From positions 1-64,000 of the forward strand of contig NZ_CP119128.1 in NCBI RefSeq assembly GCF_030128825.1: 64,000 bases of DNA. Reading direction: 5' to 3'. The notes beneath the pieces were generated by a model, which saw nothing but the letters and a program-made list of their open reading frames with translations, searched no databases and was not told the DNA's origin. Of the stretch, positions 26,487 to 34,975 are shown piece after piece. Every line of letters begins with the position of its first letter. Position 1 is the stretch's first letter. This stretch comes from Sphingobium sp. WTD-1 (GTDB taxonomy: Bacteria > Pseudomonadota > Alphaproteobacteria > Sphingomonadales > Sphingomonadaceae). A program made the position numbers and the translations under genes.

Positions 26487-27749
26487 ATGATCCGACTTGG
26501 AGAATTGATGATGATCCTCGAGCTACATCGGCAGGGCGTATCGATATCCGCCATCGCCCGACGCACTGGTCGCGATCCCAAGACCATCCGCAAATATATC
26601 GAACGGGGCGTCGAGGCCCCGGTCTATGGCCCACGCGCATTGGGACGGCCGAACAAGCTGGCGCCCTATCTGGAATTTCTGCGTGAGCGCGTGACGGCCT
26701 TTCCCGATCTGACGGCGGCGCGCCTGACGCGTGAAATCCGTGAGCTGGGCTATATGGGCGCCTATACTGGGGTGAAGCGGTTCCTGGCAGCGATCCGACC
26801 GGAAAATGGTCCCAAGCCCTTCGAGGTTCGGTTCGAGACGCCGCCTGGCGTGCAGGCGCAGGTCGACTTCGCCCGGTTCGTCGTTGATTTTACCGATGAG
26901 CCCGGCGTCAGCCGGATCGTCTGGCTATTCAGCCTGGTGCTGGGGCATTCGCGCTTCCTGTTCGCGCGCTATGTCATGCACCAGGATCTCCAAACCCTGT
27001 TGCGCTGTCATATACAGGCCTTTGAAGCGATCGGAGGCGTCCCGATCGAGATCCTCTACGATCGCATGAAAACCGCCGTGACCGGGGAAGACGATCAGGG
27101 TCACATCATCTACAATCGATCATTGCTGGCTCTGGCGGGGCATTATCGCTTCGTTCCGCGCGCCTGTCGTCCCTATCGGGCCAAGACCAAGGGAAAGGTC
27201 GAGCGGCCGTTCAGCTACATCCGCAAAGACTTCTTCCTCGGGCGGAGCTTCCGCAATCTGGAAGATCTCAATGTCCAGCTTATCGACTGGCTCGATACCG
27301 TCGCCAACGTCCGTGTCCACGGCACGACGCAGCGGATCATCGCCGACGCCTTTGCCGCCGAGCAGCCAGAGTTGCAGTTGCTCCCAGCGGGGCGCTTCGA
27401 TGCGGTTCTGAAGCTGGAGCGTCGGGTCAGCCACGACGGCATGGTCTCCGTCGGCGGCAATTACTACAGCGTTCCCGATCGCACCCGCCGCGTCGTCGAA
27501 ATCCAGCAGTTGCCCGACAAGATCCGGATCATTGACCTAGGCAAGGTCATTGCCGAGCATCCTGTCCTGGAGGGGCGCCGACAGTACAGGATCGATCCTG
27601 CGCATCGAACCGGAGGCAGCGGCGCCAAACGGCGTCACCATGGGAAAGAGGATATCGCCATTGGTCGTATCGGCGAGCATGTCGCGGTGCGCTCCCTGGC
27701 GATCTATCAGGCGATCGGCAGCCAACTGGCCCGAGGAGAACGGCCATGA
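26487..27749 (+). CDS. istA: IS21 transposase IstA
   Basis: 420 residues. N-terminal helix-turn-helix (VSISAIARRTGRDPKTIRKYI), then an integrase-core DDE domain: QVDFARF (first Asp), ILYDRMKTAV (second Asp) and AKTKGKVERPF (Glu). The C-terminal part has the beta-barrel-like NYYSVPDRTRR region. IstA cuts and joins the element ends and needs IstB. ATG 26487 follows about 150 bases of left-end repeats. It overlaps istB by ATGA, the usual IS21 arrangement. No damage seen. Confidence 0.9.
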   Translation: MIRLGELMMILELHRQGVSISAIARRTGRDPKTIRKYIERGVEAPVYGPRALGRPNKLAPYLEFLRERVTAFPDLTAARLTREIRELGYMGAYTGVKRFLAAIRPENGPKPFEVRFETPPGVQAQVDFARFVVDFTDEPGVSRIVWLFSLVLGHSRFLFARYVMHQDLQTLLRCHIQAFEAIGGVPIEILYDRMKTAVTGEDDQGHIIYNRSLLALAGHYRFVPRACRPYRAKTKGKVERPFSYIRKDFFLGRSFRNLEDLNVQLIDWLDTVANVRVHGTTQRIIADAFAAEQPELQLLPAGRFDAVLKLERRVSHDGMVSVGGNYYSVPDRTRRVVEIQQLPDKIRIIDLGKVIAEHPVLEGRRQYRIDPAHRTGGSGAKRRHHGKEDIAIGRIGEHVAVRSLAIYQAIGSQLARGERP

Positions 27750-28603
27750 GCCATGGGGGTGCCGCGTCTCGCGTTGATAATATCCGCCGCAGTCTGGTCC
27801 ATCTCAAAATGCCGCGCGCCCTGGAAATGCTCGACGCCACCCTGCGCGGGATCGAGCAGGGCAAGATCGATGGCGTTGAGGCGATCGACATATTGCTGAA
27901 CGAAGAACTGTCGCTGCGGGAGAACCGCAGGATCAAGGCGGCCCTGCGCATGGCCAGGCTGCCGATCATCAAGACGCTGGACGGATATGACTTCTCCTTC
28001 CAGCCATCGCTCGACCGCAACCGGATCCTGGCGCTGGCCGGCCTCGACTTCATCAACCGGGCCGAGGTCGTGCATCTGCTGGGGCCGCCGGGCACCGGAA
28101 AAAGCCACATCGCGACCGCCCTCGCAGTCGAAGCCGTGAAGGCAGGCAAGAGCGTCTACTTCATCCCGCTTGCCGATCTGATCGCTGCGCTGGCCAAGGC
28201 TGAACGCGAGGGCACGTTACGCGAAAGGATCCGCTTCCTGTGCCGCTCCTCCCTGCTCGTCGTCGACGAGATCGGATATCTCCCTGTCACGCCGGGCGGC
28301 GGCAACCTGTTCTTCCAGCTCGTCAACGCCCGATACGAAAAGGGCGCCATGATCCTCACATCCAACCGCGGCTTTGCCGAATGGGGCGAGGTCTTTGGCG
28401 ATCCTGTGGTGGCGACGGCCTTGTTGGACCGCCTCCTTCACCACGCTGTGGTCATCCAGATCGAGGGATCCAGCTATCGCATGCGACAGCACGCCGACTT
28501 GCTGCCTGAGCATGCGCGCGCCACTCCCTCCATCAACCCACCGCCCTTGCCGAAACGGCGCGGTCGCCCAGCAAAGGAAAAGCTCGATCTTCATCACGGC
28601 TGA
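27746..28603 (+). CDS. istB: IS21 helper ATPase IstB
   Basis: 285 residues. DnaA/DnaC-like AAA+ ATPase: the N-terminal IstB domain (VHLKMPRALEMLDATLRGIEQG), Walker A LLGPPGTGKSH near residue 115, Walker B SLLVVDEIGYLPV near 173, and sensor motif ILTSNRGFAEWGEVF. It oligomerises on DNA, picks the target and activates IstA. The tail is basic and proline-rich (PLPKRRGRPAKEK). Translationally coupled to istA. Confidence 0.9.
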   Translation: MSHGGAASRVDNIRRSLVHLKMPRALEMLDATLRGIEQGKIDGVEAIDILLNEELSLRENRRIKAALRMARLPIIKTLDGYDFSFQPSLDRNRILALAGLDFINRAEVVHLLGPPGTGKSHIATALAVEAVKAGKSVYFIPLADLIAALAKAEREGTLRERIRFLCRSSLLVVDEIGYLPVTPGGGNLFFQLVNARYEKGAMILTSNRGFAEWGEVFGDPVVATALLDRLLHHAVVIQIEGSSYRMRQHADLLPEHARATPSINPPPLPKRRGRPAKEKLDLHHG

Positions 28604-28680
28604 TCACCGAAAAAAAACCTCCCGCCAAACTAGGGAATTTTAGATGCCCACTTTTGCGGAATCTTCGGTGCCCGTTGACA

Positions 28681-29081
28681 GCGCGGAACAGCAGGTCATA
28701 GACCACGGCCTTGTTTTGCCAAGCAACGTCGGCGATCTGGGCAGGCAGCGTGAACACGACGTGGAAGTAGCCGACCGGCAACAGATCGGCCTCACGCGCG
28801 GCCAGCCAGGTGCGCGCCGCGGCGCCCTGGCACTTGGGACAATGCCGGTTGCGGCACGAGTTGTAGGCGATCCGCCAGTGCCCACAGTCGTCGCAGGCCT
28901 CGATGTGACCGCCCAGCGCGGCGGTGCGGCAGTTTTCAATCGCCGTCATGACCTTGAGCTGGCCGAGGCTCAGATGCCCGGCGTGGGCTGAGCGATACGC
29001 GGGCCCGGCGCTACGGAAGATATCGGCGACCTCGAGCGAGGCGCGCACCGGCTCAGCCGGGAGGAGCCACCTGCGCCTCAA
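28681..29081 (-). pseudogene. IS91-family transposase, N-terminal part (split by IS21 element)
   Basis: Holds the zinc-binding N-terminus of IS91-type transposases: HLSLGQLKVMTAIENCRTAALGG, CDDCGHW and CRNRHCPKCQ, followed by ADLLPVGYFHVVFTLP. The start is uncertain: TTG 29081 opens the frame and overlaps the recombinase gene, while a GTG nearer LEVADIF is also possible. The frame crosses into IS21 sequence below 28681 and stops at 28640. Confidence 0.8.
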
Positions 29082-29964
29082 GCAGCGTCGTCAATTTGTC
29101 CAGAGGACTGATGACCGCGCGCACCGTTCGAGTTGCGACCGTGGTGTAGAAAGCAGTGGTCTCGAGGTTCGCATGCCCGAGCAGCGCCTGGATGATCCGA
29201 ATATCGACGCCGTCTTCCAACAGATGCGTGGCGAAGCTGTGTCGCAGAGTGTGAGGGCCGACCCGCTTTTTGATACCCGCAGCCTCGGCAGCATCGACAA
29301 CGATCCGATGGAGCTGCCTGGTACTGAGCGGCTTGAGATAGTGCATGCCCGGGAACAGCCAGCCATCGGCGTGCATGACGCCTTGCTTGCGGCCAACCGT
29401 CCACCACTCACGCAAAAGGGCAAGAAGGTCAGCAGGCAGGAGCGCATTGCGATAACGCCCGCCTTTACCGCGCTCCACTCTCAGGAGCATGCGCTTGCTG
29501 TCGACATCGCGGACCTTCAGCATCGTGACCTCGGCGGCGCGCAAGCCAGCGCCATACGCAACGGACAGTGCAGCCTTGTGCTTCAGGCAGTTGGTCGCGC
29601 CGAGTAAGAGCACAACCTCGTCGCGGCTGAGGACAACGGGCAATGCGCGAGGGTTCTTGACCGTGTAGAGCTTGCGGGACAGATCCGGGCGGTCAATGGT
29701 GTGCGTGAAAAAGAAGCGCAGCGCAGAAACCACGCTGTTCATGGTCGGGATCCCTATGCCCGCCTCGCGCTGTTCGACCTGGAATTGCCGGAGTTCTTCT
29801 ACCGTCGCAGTATCGGGGGGACGCCCAAGATATGTGGCGAACCTCGCGACATGCCGCACGTAATCGAACTGGGTCTTCCGCGTGAACCGGCGCATGTTCA
29901 TGTCTTCGATCATGCGCTGACGCAGCGAAGTGACGGGGGCATCAGACAGAATATTGGTCATCAT
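29053..29964 (-). CDS. IS91-associated tyrosine recombinase
   Basis: 303 residues, full length for a XerC/D-like integrase. SAM-like N-terminal domain (MRRFTRKTQFDYVRHVARFATYLG) and catalytic domain with Arg in YGAGLRAAEVTML, HTLRHSFATHLL, GHANLETT and Tyr in TAFYTTVATRT. Integrases of this kind often precede IS91-type transposases in proteobacteria; their part in movement is not established. AAGGAG precedes the paired ATGs at 29964/29961. Its 3' end overlaps the transposase gene, implying one transcript. Confidence 0.85.
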   Translation of the reverse strand: MMTNILSDAPVTSLRQRMIEDMNMRRFTRKTQFDYVRHVARFATYLGRPPDTATVEELRQFQVEQREAGIGIPTMNSVVSALRFFFTHTIDRPDLSRKLYTVKNPRALPVVLSRDEVVLLLGATNCLKHKAALSVAYGAGLRAAEVTMLKVRDVDSKRMLLRVERGKGGRYRNALLPADLLALLREWWTVGRKQGVMHADGWLFPGMHYLKPLSTRQLHRIVVDAAEAAGIKKRVGPHTLRHSFATHLLEDGVDIRIIQALLGHANLETTAFYTTVATRTVRAVISPLDKLTTLLEAQVAPPG

Positions 29965-30431
29965 ACGACTCCTTGGTTGAAAGGAGCCGGAATCGTCTGC
30001 CTACTTAGCCCAGACCTCAACTTAGGCTCAGGCCGCCGGTCACTGGCCAGGCCTCAAAATAAGCGCCACTCCCGCGCCAGCGGGTTCGTACAAGTCCCAA
30101 GCTCTGCCTGTTCGGGAGGCGTCGATCATGATGCGACGAGATCCAGCATCCGAGATTTGACACGATCGCTGGAAAATCGCTGCTCCTTGATTCCATGAAG
30201 CCTCAGCCCCTCGCCAGAGGATGCGCATGCTTGGGCCATCGCGCTGGCTGCCGCAATCCGGGGCCAATCCGGCCGTGTTGGCGCTTGCGCGCCTGCCCGC
30301 TCCACCCGGCATTGTCCCGGGTTTCCCTTGGGCTTTGCCCGGCGGTGCTGCCGCCGCTTCCTTCGATGGCCCGGAGGCTGCGCATCCGGCGGATGGGCCG
30401 CCGGCCCCAAGTGGAACGAAAGGCAAAGCTC
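29965..30431. other. Gene-free stretch between IS91-type element and DUF2493 gene
   Basis: About 470 bases. The left part should contain the other IS91 end (TTAGGCTCA near 30020). The right part is a GC-rich leader to the DUF2493 gene. The frame upstream of 30432 is open back to 30195, but its residues are Arg/Pro-rich without family features, so I treat it as non-coding. Confidence 0.4.
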
Positions 30432-31373
30432 ATGACCAGCACTCTCTCGGCGATACTCTCCGCCCTCGAACTTGGTCATCTTGATCACACTGGCGACCTG
30501 CGCACCCTGGAGGCGCCGCCCCCCGCCGAAGCCATGGAACAAACCGTCAGCGCTGTCTGGAGCGATCTTTTCGCACTTTTTCCCTTTAGTGCGCTTGAGC
30601 GCGACATCGAGGATCTGGGCTGGGGCCTGGTCAATCTCTTCCACCGCGCAGCCGCCAAGAAGCACCAGATGATCGACCGGCTGACCGACGAGATTCGGCT
30701 TCTGCTCGCCGAGCAGGATGGCTCGGAAGTTGCGACCGCCGACCTTGAGGACAAGATCGATCTCGCCCGCAAGATCGAACAGTCCGCCGAGGCCTATGAA
30801 ACCATGCGCGACACGGCGGCCCGCCATTATCTCCACGAGACGGGCCGTTCCTGGGTGCCGGCGTCGGGCAACCGCATTTCTCTCGGCACGACCGCGGCGA
30901 TAGTCGATGGCCGGTCCTATCTCCAGGCGCGGCGAGAAAGGGTGCGCGATGCCAATATGGTCCATGGCACGCCCGTGATCTTCGCCGGCGGGCGGCTGCG
31001 TTTCGCCAGCGACGACGAGGCCAAGCAGTTTGCGGATAACCTGCTGCGAACGCTCAATGCCGTCCGCGAGCGGGTGGGCGACATGTATCTCGTCCATGGC
31101 GGTGACATGAAAGGCATTGAGCGCCTGGCCGCGTCTTGGGCCGAGCAGAACGGTATCCAGCAGCTGCGGTTCGGGCTCGATCGCAAGCTCGGCGATCGCG
31201 CCGGGTTCCGCCGCAATGAGCAGATGCTTTCGGTCAAGCCGCGCTACGTCATCGCCTTCCAAGGCAATGGTGTCACCGAAAGGCTGGTGATCGAGGCCAA
31301 GGCGCGCGGTATCCACGTCGTTGATCGCCGCGGACCGCTTGGCACGCCGCCAGCGTCGCGACCCTGCGGCTGA
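30432..31373 (+). CDS. DUF2493 (SLOG-fold) plasmid protein
   Basis: 313 residues. The C-terminal 130 are the DUF2493 domain: VIFAGGRLRF, DMYLVHGGDMKGIERLAASWAEQNGIQQLRF and the late YVIAFQGNGVTERLVIEAKARGI, with glycine-rich loops of a Rossmann-like nucleotide-binding SLOG fold. The N-terminal half is helical, including a polar stretch around residues 60-120, without a known motif. The family is common on alphaproteobacterial plasmids; ligand and function are unknown. Start chosen at ATG 30432 with AAAGG upstream. A HEPN-like protein follows about 110 bases downstream. Confidence 0.75.
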   Translation: MTSTLSAILSALELGHLDHTGDLRTLEAPPPAEAMEQTVSAVWSDLFALFPFSALERDIEDLGWGLVNLFHRAAAKKHQMIDRLTDEIRLLLAEQDGSEVATADLEDKIDLARKIEQSAEAYETMRDTAARHYLHETGRSWVPASGNRISLGTTAAIVDGRSYLQARRERVRDANMVHGTPVIFAGGRLRFASDDEAKQFADNLLRTLNAVRERVGDMYLVHGGDMKGIERLAASWAEQNGIQQLRFGLDRKLGDRAGFRRNEQMLSVKPRYVIAFQGNGVTERLVIEAKARGIHVVDRRGPLGTPPASRPCG

Positions 31374-31381
31374 TCCGCCGC

Positions 31382-31403
31382 GCCGGCCGCTTTGGCGGCC
31401 GGC
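31382..31403 (+). terminator. Hairpin after DUF2493 gene
   Basis: GCCGGCCGC (31382-31390), TTTG loop, GCGGCCGGC (31395-31403): perfect 9-bp stem starting eight bases after the stop codon. No T-run, so a weak or Rho-assisted terminator at most. Confidence 0.4.
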
Positions 31404-31482
31404 TTACCCCGTTTTGAAATGCTGCGATGCCGGAGGGGAGGAGGGCAGGGCGGGTGCGTCCCGTTTCCCGGAGGTTTGCATC

Positions 31483-32118
31483 ATGTTCATGCCCGATCAC
31501 CCCACAGCGCGCGCGCTCCTTGCCTTTCGCGCGGCGCATGGCCGCCGCTGGAAAGCGAAGCTGCTGCTCTTGTGGTCGACCGGCCGCGACGTCGAAGAGG
31601 CCAATGGCGCCTGCCTGCGCCAGTTGCGCAACCAGGCCGGCCCAGCATGGCTTCGCCGGCTATCGCCACGCCGCTGGCGCGCGATCGAGAGATTGGCGGA
31701 GCCCGGCGATCGGCAGACCGCCTCGATCTTCCTTGATCGCGCGCGCGAGTTTCACGAAGGGGCATGCTTTGGAGCCACCGTTGCTCTTGCTCCCGCGCTG
31801 CACCTGCTGGCGATATCCTGCGAGCTGGGGCTCAAAGCCTATCTTATGAGCCGGGGCTGGTCGCACGAGGAGGTCGCGCGCGATATTCGTCACGACCTCA
31901 TCGCCGCCTTCGACGAAGCGCGGCGGCTTGGCCTCCCGTCCCCGGGCCGTATTCTCGTCGATTTGCTTACAAGCCTCGGTCCCGCCTATGCCGGGCATCG
32001 TATCGACGCGCTGGTGGCGGATGGTTATGTTTGCGATTTCGCGGCCGTGCTGCGCGCGATGGGCTCGCTCCTCGATGCCGTGGCGGCCGGACTGAGCCTG
32101 CCGATGCCGACGCCGTAA
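31483..32118 (+). CDS. HEPN-like protein of unknown function
   Basis: 211 residues, helical. Residues about 95-150 resemble HEPN domains: ALAPALHLLAISCELGLKAYLMSRGWS followed by RHDLIAAFDEARRLGL, the usual ELxLKAxL...HDL pattern. A canonical R-x4-6-H RNase motif is not obvious, so it may be a non-catalytic HEPN. Arg-rich N-terminus (RRLSPRRWRAIERL). GGAGG lies about 9 bases before ATG 31483. It follows the DUF2493 gene; SLOG and HEPN proteins both occur in nucleotide-signalling defence systems, but no such link is shown here. Confidence 0.5.
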   Translation: MFMPDHPTARALLAFRAAHGRRWKAKLLLLWSTGRDVEEANGACLRQLRNQAGPAWLRRLSPRRWRAIERLAEPGDRQTASIFLDRAREFHEGACFGATVALAPALHLLAISCELGLKAYLMSRGWSHEEVARDIRHDLIAAFDEARRLGLPSPGRILVDLLTSLGPAYAGHRIDALVADGYVCDFAAVLRAMGSLLDAVAAGLSLPMPTP

Positions 32119-32144
32119 CTGCGCCTTCTTGCCCGTCCACTAGC

Positions 32145-32360
32145 ATGAGCATGCGATGGTTTGGGTTCCGCCGGACGGCGGTGCGGGATATGGTCCGTTT
32201 CGCCGCGCGGCTTGGCGGCGGGCGGGGCAAAGTCGAGCTTGAGGTTCGCCAAGGCATTGGACCGGCGTGGCCCTATAGGTCGGGGATGCCTGTGATCACC
32301 ATGGAGGGGTTCCTGGCACGGCCAAGCGACGAGCCGTCCTTCTCCTCATCTGACCCCTAA
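32145..32360 (+). CDS. Possible small protein, unrecognised
   Basis: A 71-codon frame in the 430-base gap before the second ssb, starting RWFGFRRTAVRDMVRF after a double ATG. No ribosome binding site and no family recognised; high-GC DNA often keeps such frames open by chance. Listed because nothing else explains the gap. Confidence 0.2.
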   Translation: MSMRWFGFRRTAVRDMVRFAARLGGGRGKVELEVRQGIGPAWPYRSGMPVITMEGFLARPSDEPSFSSSDP

Positions 32361-32550
32361 GTCGGCCGTCCGGCCCATCCAACCCGCGATCCTTCGGGCC
32401 GAGTTGCCGTGTACCACGGCTGCCCGCACCACCCCTTGTCTCGGGGTTTCCCGGCGCTGCGCCTGCCGGTGGATGATCCGTCCTGTCCGCCTTGGCCGGG
32501 GATCAGTCGAAGGGACGGTCCCTTGGACCCAGTTCGAAGGAACTCCAGCC

Positions 32551-32958
32551 ATGCACAATCTCGTCATCCTCGCCGGCAATGTCGGCGCCACGCCCGAAGC
32601 CCGCACCACCCAAGGCGGCACCCGCATCACGCATTTCAGCCTCGCCACCTCGCGTCCGAAGCGCGACAGCAACGGCAAGATCCTCCGCGACGACAACAAC
32701 CGCCGGCTCGAGGATACCGAATGGCACCGGATCACCTGCTTCAACGGGGTCGGCAAGACGGTCGAGCAGTATGTCGACAAAGGCATGAAGGTCATGGTCC
32801 GTGGCCGCATTCACTACACCCGCTGGACCGACAACGAGAATATCGAGCGCTACGGCGTCGAGATCATCGCCGATGAGGTGACCTTCCTCACCCGCGCCAA
32901 GGCGAACGACAATGCGGGCGGCGGCCACGAGCCCGAGGATGATGAAATCCCATTCTGA
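32551..32958 (+). CDS. ssb: Single-stranded DNA-binding protein with acidic tip
   Basis: 135 residues. OB-fold typical of bacterial SSB (NLVILAGNVGATPEAR, THFSLATSRP, EWHRITCFNGVGKTVEQYVDKGMKVMVRGRI), a short Gly-rich linker and the acidic tip DDEIPF that binds replication and repair partners. Unlike the small SSB at 1950 it could recruit the host machinery. GAAGGA precedes ATG 32551. Plasmid-borne SSBs of this kind help the entering strand survive and replicate. A strong hairpin follows the stop. Confidence 0.9.
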   Translation: MHNLVILAGNVGATPEARTTQGGTRITHFSLATSRPKRDSNGKILRDDNNRRLEDTEWHRITCFNGVGKTVEQYVDKGMKVMVRGRIHYTRWTDNENIERYGVEIIADEVTFLTRAKANDNAGGGHEPEDDEIPF

Positions 32959-32971
32959 AATCGGTCCCTTC

Positions 32972-32998
32972 AGGCCCGGCGGCCTCGCCGCCGGGCCT
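32972..32998. terminator. Terminator hairpin between ssb and the convergent nuclease gene
   Basis: AGGCCCGGCGGC, CTC loop, GCCGCCGGGCCT: perfect 12-bp stem, followed by TATTTCC on the plus strand. Lies between two convergent genes and may serve both. Confidence 0.6.
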
Positions 32999-33033
32999 AT
33001 TTCCCTGCTCGGGCGGGAAAGGAGGCAAGCGGA

Positions 33034-33504
33034 TCAGCGGGATCGGCATCGCCCTTGGGCATAGCGATCCCAGCGCAGCACGGTGCCGGTGCGGATCATG
33101 GCGCAGCTCAGGTCGCCGATAGAGGGCGCGGCGCACCAGGCGCCGGTCCTGTTGCCGCGCGCGTTGCCGGTTGAAAGGCAGCGCATGGTGGGACCATCGA
33201 CCAGAATATGGCCCGAGCTGGTGCGCCCCTGAGCGCCGCCCAGCAGATTAACAAGAGCGTCACGGGCGGCCAGAGCGCTCGCCTCGGGGCAGGGCTGACC
33301 TGGCCGGCAACTCCCGTCCGTCTCGCGGGCCGCAATTCCGGCGAGACGGACATGCATGCCTTCACGGCACCAGATCGGCCCATCTCCATCCCAGACGCGC
33401 GTCGGTGTGCAGGTGAAGACCTGGCCATCGGGAATGACGGTGGCAGCAAGCAGGAGTGCGAACAGCATCGCGGCGATGCTAGCCCAGCGGCGCGTGCTTG
33501 TCAT
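33034..33504 (-). CDS. Exported thermonuclease-like (SNase-fold) protein
   Basis: 156 residues. N-terminal hydrophobic segment (WASIAAMLFALLLAATVI) is a signal peptide or anchor. Then an SNase-like core: CTPTRVWDGDGPIW, MHVRLAGIAARETDGS with the family Arg and Glu, and a C-terminal LRWDRYAQGRC. Cys-rich, suggesting periplasmic disulfides. Such nucleases are frequent on conjugative plasmids; a role in DNA entry or exclusion is speculation. Start uncertain: ATG 33504 fits the signal peptide; ATG 33567 is an alternative. Confidence 0.6.
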   Translation of the reverse strand: MTSTRRWASIAAMLFALLLAATVIPDGQVFTCTPTRVWDGDGPIWCREGMHVRLAGIAARETDGSCRPGQPCPEASALAARDALVNLLGGAQGRTSSGHILVDGPTMRCLSTGNARGNRTGAWCAAPSIGDLSCAMIRTGTVLRWDRYAQGRCRSR

Positions 33505-33772
33505 GGGTGTGCCATCCGTCAGATCGGGGGGCGGGGTGACCGCCTGGGCAAAAGTCGGCGGGATCATGGGGTCATGGCCGGCGGGTCCACCCGCTCTCAA
33601 TCAGGCGCGATCCTTGGTCCGACCGGCGGCCTATTGCGATCAACCCGCAAGGGGTCCGGTCGCTGCGCTACGGCTTTTTGGGCTGCGCCAAAAAGTGATC
33701 GCGGCCGCCGGCCGGACACATCGGGCGCCAGTCGAGCGGGACGGACCCGCCGGCGCGCAAAGGAACCCCGAC

Positions 33773-33937
33773 ATGTTCACCGACATTGCAACCGCTCGTC
33801 GTCACGCCTTCAGTCTCTCGCGCAGCCTCATGGTGGTCACCTTCGTCATCGCGATCGGGCAGCAATATGGGGTCATCACCGCAGAGGATGCGGACGGCAG
33901 CGTTGCCCTGGTGGCCGAATATGATCCATTCGCCTGA
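33773..33937 (+). CDS. Small membrane protein, unknown
   Basis: 54 residues: a basic start (TDIATARRHAF), one hydrophobic helix (LSRSLMVVTFVIAIGQQYGVI) and an acidic tail. AAAGGAA lies shortly before ATG 33773 and a perfect hairpin follows the stop, both supporting expression. No family recognised. Several such small backbone proteins occur here (35552, 57155). Confidence 0.5.
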   Translation: MFTDIATARRHAFSLSRSLMVVTFVIAIGQQYGVITAEDADGSVALVAEYDPFA

Positions 33938-33938
33938 T

Positions 33939-33973
33939 GGCTCCTCCGGGAGCCTACGGCTCCCGGAGGAGCC
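33939..33973. terminator. Strong terminator-like hairpin
   Basis: GGCTCCTCCGGGAGCC, TAC loop, GGCTCCCGGAGGAGCC: perfect 16-bp stem starting one base after the stop of the small membrane gene. No T-tract. Confidence 0.55.
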
Positions 33974-34030
33974 ATGGAGGGCGTGTCATTGATTCAACGA
34001 AAATAAAGACAGCAGCGCTAGGCGTTTGGC

Positions 34031-34552
34031 ATGGATGAAGGTGCGCCAATCGAAATTGCCAACGATGATCCCTTGTGGAACCAGGCGATCCAAGATGTGA
34101 ACGCGTGGCGAGGCGCGTGTTTGCAGCATTTCTCGGCGGCTGAAGCGGCCGTCACCGAAACGCTGCTCCTTCTCAAGGCCATTCCGGGTAGAGGGGAGGC
34201 AGTACGGCTGCGGCATTTGATCGGTCAGCGGTTCGATGACCTCAGCAAACTTATCGAGGCAGAAGGCGCTTTCGCTCAAGAAGGCAAGGCGGCCGCCAAG
34301 GCCCTTTCGGATCTCCGCACACTCGAGGGCCTACGGTCGTTTCTTGCCCATGGTCAGGCCAAGATCGCGCTCGAGCGAACCGGGAAATGGATCGTGATCT
34401 TGCGCCATGTCTCGATCCGCGGGCAGCAGGCTGAACGCCTAATGCTGCTTTGCGAGCAAGCCGAAGCTGAAGAAAGGCTCGCCGATCTGAAGCGCAAAAG
34501 CCAGAAGCTGTGCTCTGTTCTCGGCAATTTCCGGAGAACCGTGAAGAGCTGA
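34031..34552 (+). CDS. Hypothetical protein, helical
   Basis: 173 residues, mostly helical, Ala/Glu/Leu/Arg-rich, no membrane segment. Runs such as SAAEAAVTETLLLLKAI and EQAEAEERLADLKRKSQKL suggest coiled coils. An LRSFLAHGQAKI stretch faintly recalls HEPN-like helices but is not enough to assign. A perfect hairpin follows at 34597. No family recognised. Confidence 0.5.
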   Translation: MDEGAPIEIANDDPLWNQAIQDVNAWRGACLQHFSAAEAAVTETLLLLKAIPGRGEAVRLRHLIGQRFDDLSKLIEAEGAFAQEGKAAAKALSDLRTLEGLRSFLAHGQAKIALERTGKWIVILRHVSIRGQQAERLMLLCEQAEAEERLADLKRKSQKLCSVLGNFRRTVKS

Positions 34553-34596
34553 ACGGGCGGCTCCGGCGAACCCGGATCGGGCTCTAGGCTTCGCCC

Positions 34597-34620
34597 TGAG
34601 ACTTGGATTTCCAAGTCTCA
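34597..34620. terminator. Hairpin after hypothetical gene
   Basis: TGAGACTTGGA, TT loop, TCCAAGTCTCA: perfect 11-bp stem 45 bases after the stop at 34552. The rest of the 34553-34975 gap shows no gene I can support. Confidence 0.5.
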
Positions 34621-34975
34621 GCCCATTAGGGTGACGATCCCTGCCGTGAGCGGTGGTGGCATCATTTGCCTGCTGCTTCGGCATTCCCACCGATCTCGAA
34701 CTTCGGCTTGAGATGGGCGTAATCGAGAGGGTGAGTCTCCTGCAGTCCGAGAGCGCCAATCACACGGGTGCGACACCGGACAGGTGTCCACGCCATTGGG
34801 TCCTTTTCCGTTGTCGGCTTCCTGGTCGGCGCGCGGGGCCGAGCAAGCCCGCATAGGCGGGCTTCTCCACTGCGTTGCGACCCTCCGGGTGCACGACCCC
34901 GCTATGACGCCGCCCTTTGGGGCGCCTGTCGGAAGGCCCCGATGGGCGGGGCTGATCCAGACCGGAGTCACAGCC

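Larger units (their letters stand above)
26337..28680 (+). mobile_element. IS21-family insertion sequence inside IS91 transposase
   Basis: 2344 bp starting TGTCA and ending TGACA, as IS21 members do. Both ends carry a related inner repeat containing CCGCAAAAGTGGGC and AAAATTCCCTAGTT. GCGCG lies directly outside both ends (26332-26336 and 28681-28685), a 5-bp target duplication. Contains istA and istB with a four-base overlap and no other cargo. Confidence 0.9.
25506..29964 (-). mobile_element. IS91-type element (transposase plus tyrosine recombinase) carrying an IS21-type insertion
   Basis: A minus-strand pair, tyrosine recombinase then IS91-type HUH transposase, overlapping at 29053-29081, is a recurring IS91-related arrangement. 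The transposase is split by an IS21-type element (26337-28680). Coordinates given are the coding span; true ends lie outside and were not resolved because such elements lack inverted repeats and target duplications. Confidence 0.65.

Noticed and set aside
30195..30431. N-terminal extension of the DUF2493 protein
   Set aside because: Open frame but Arg/Pro/Cys-rich and unlike the domain; ATG 30432 has a ribosome site and natural start.
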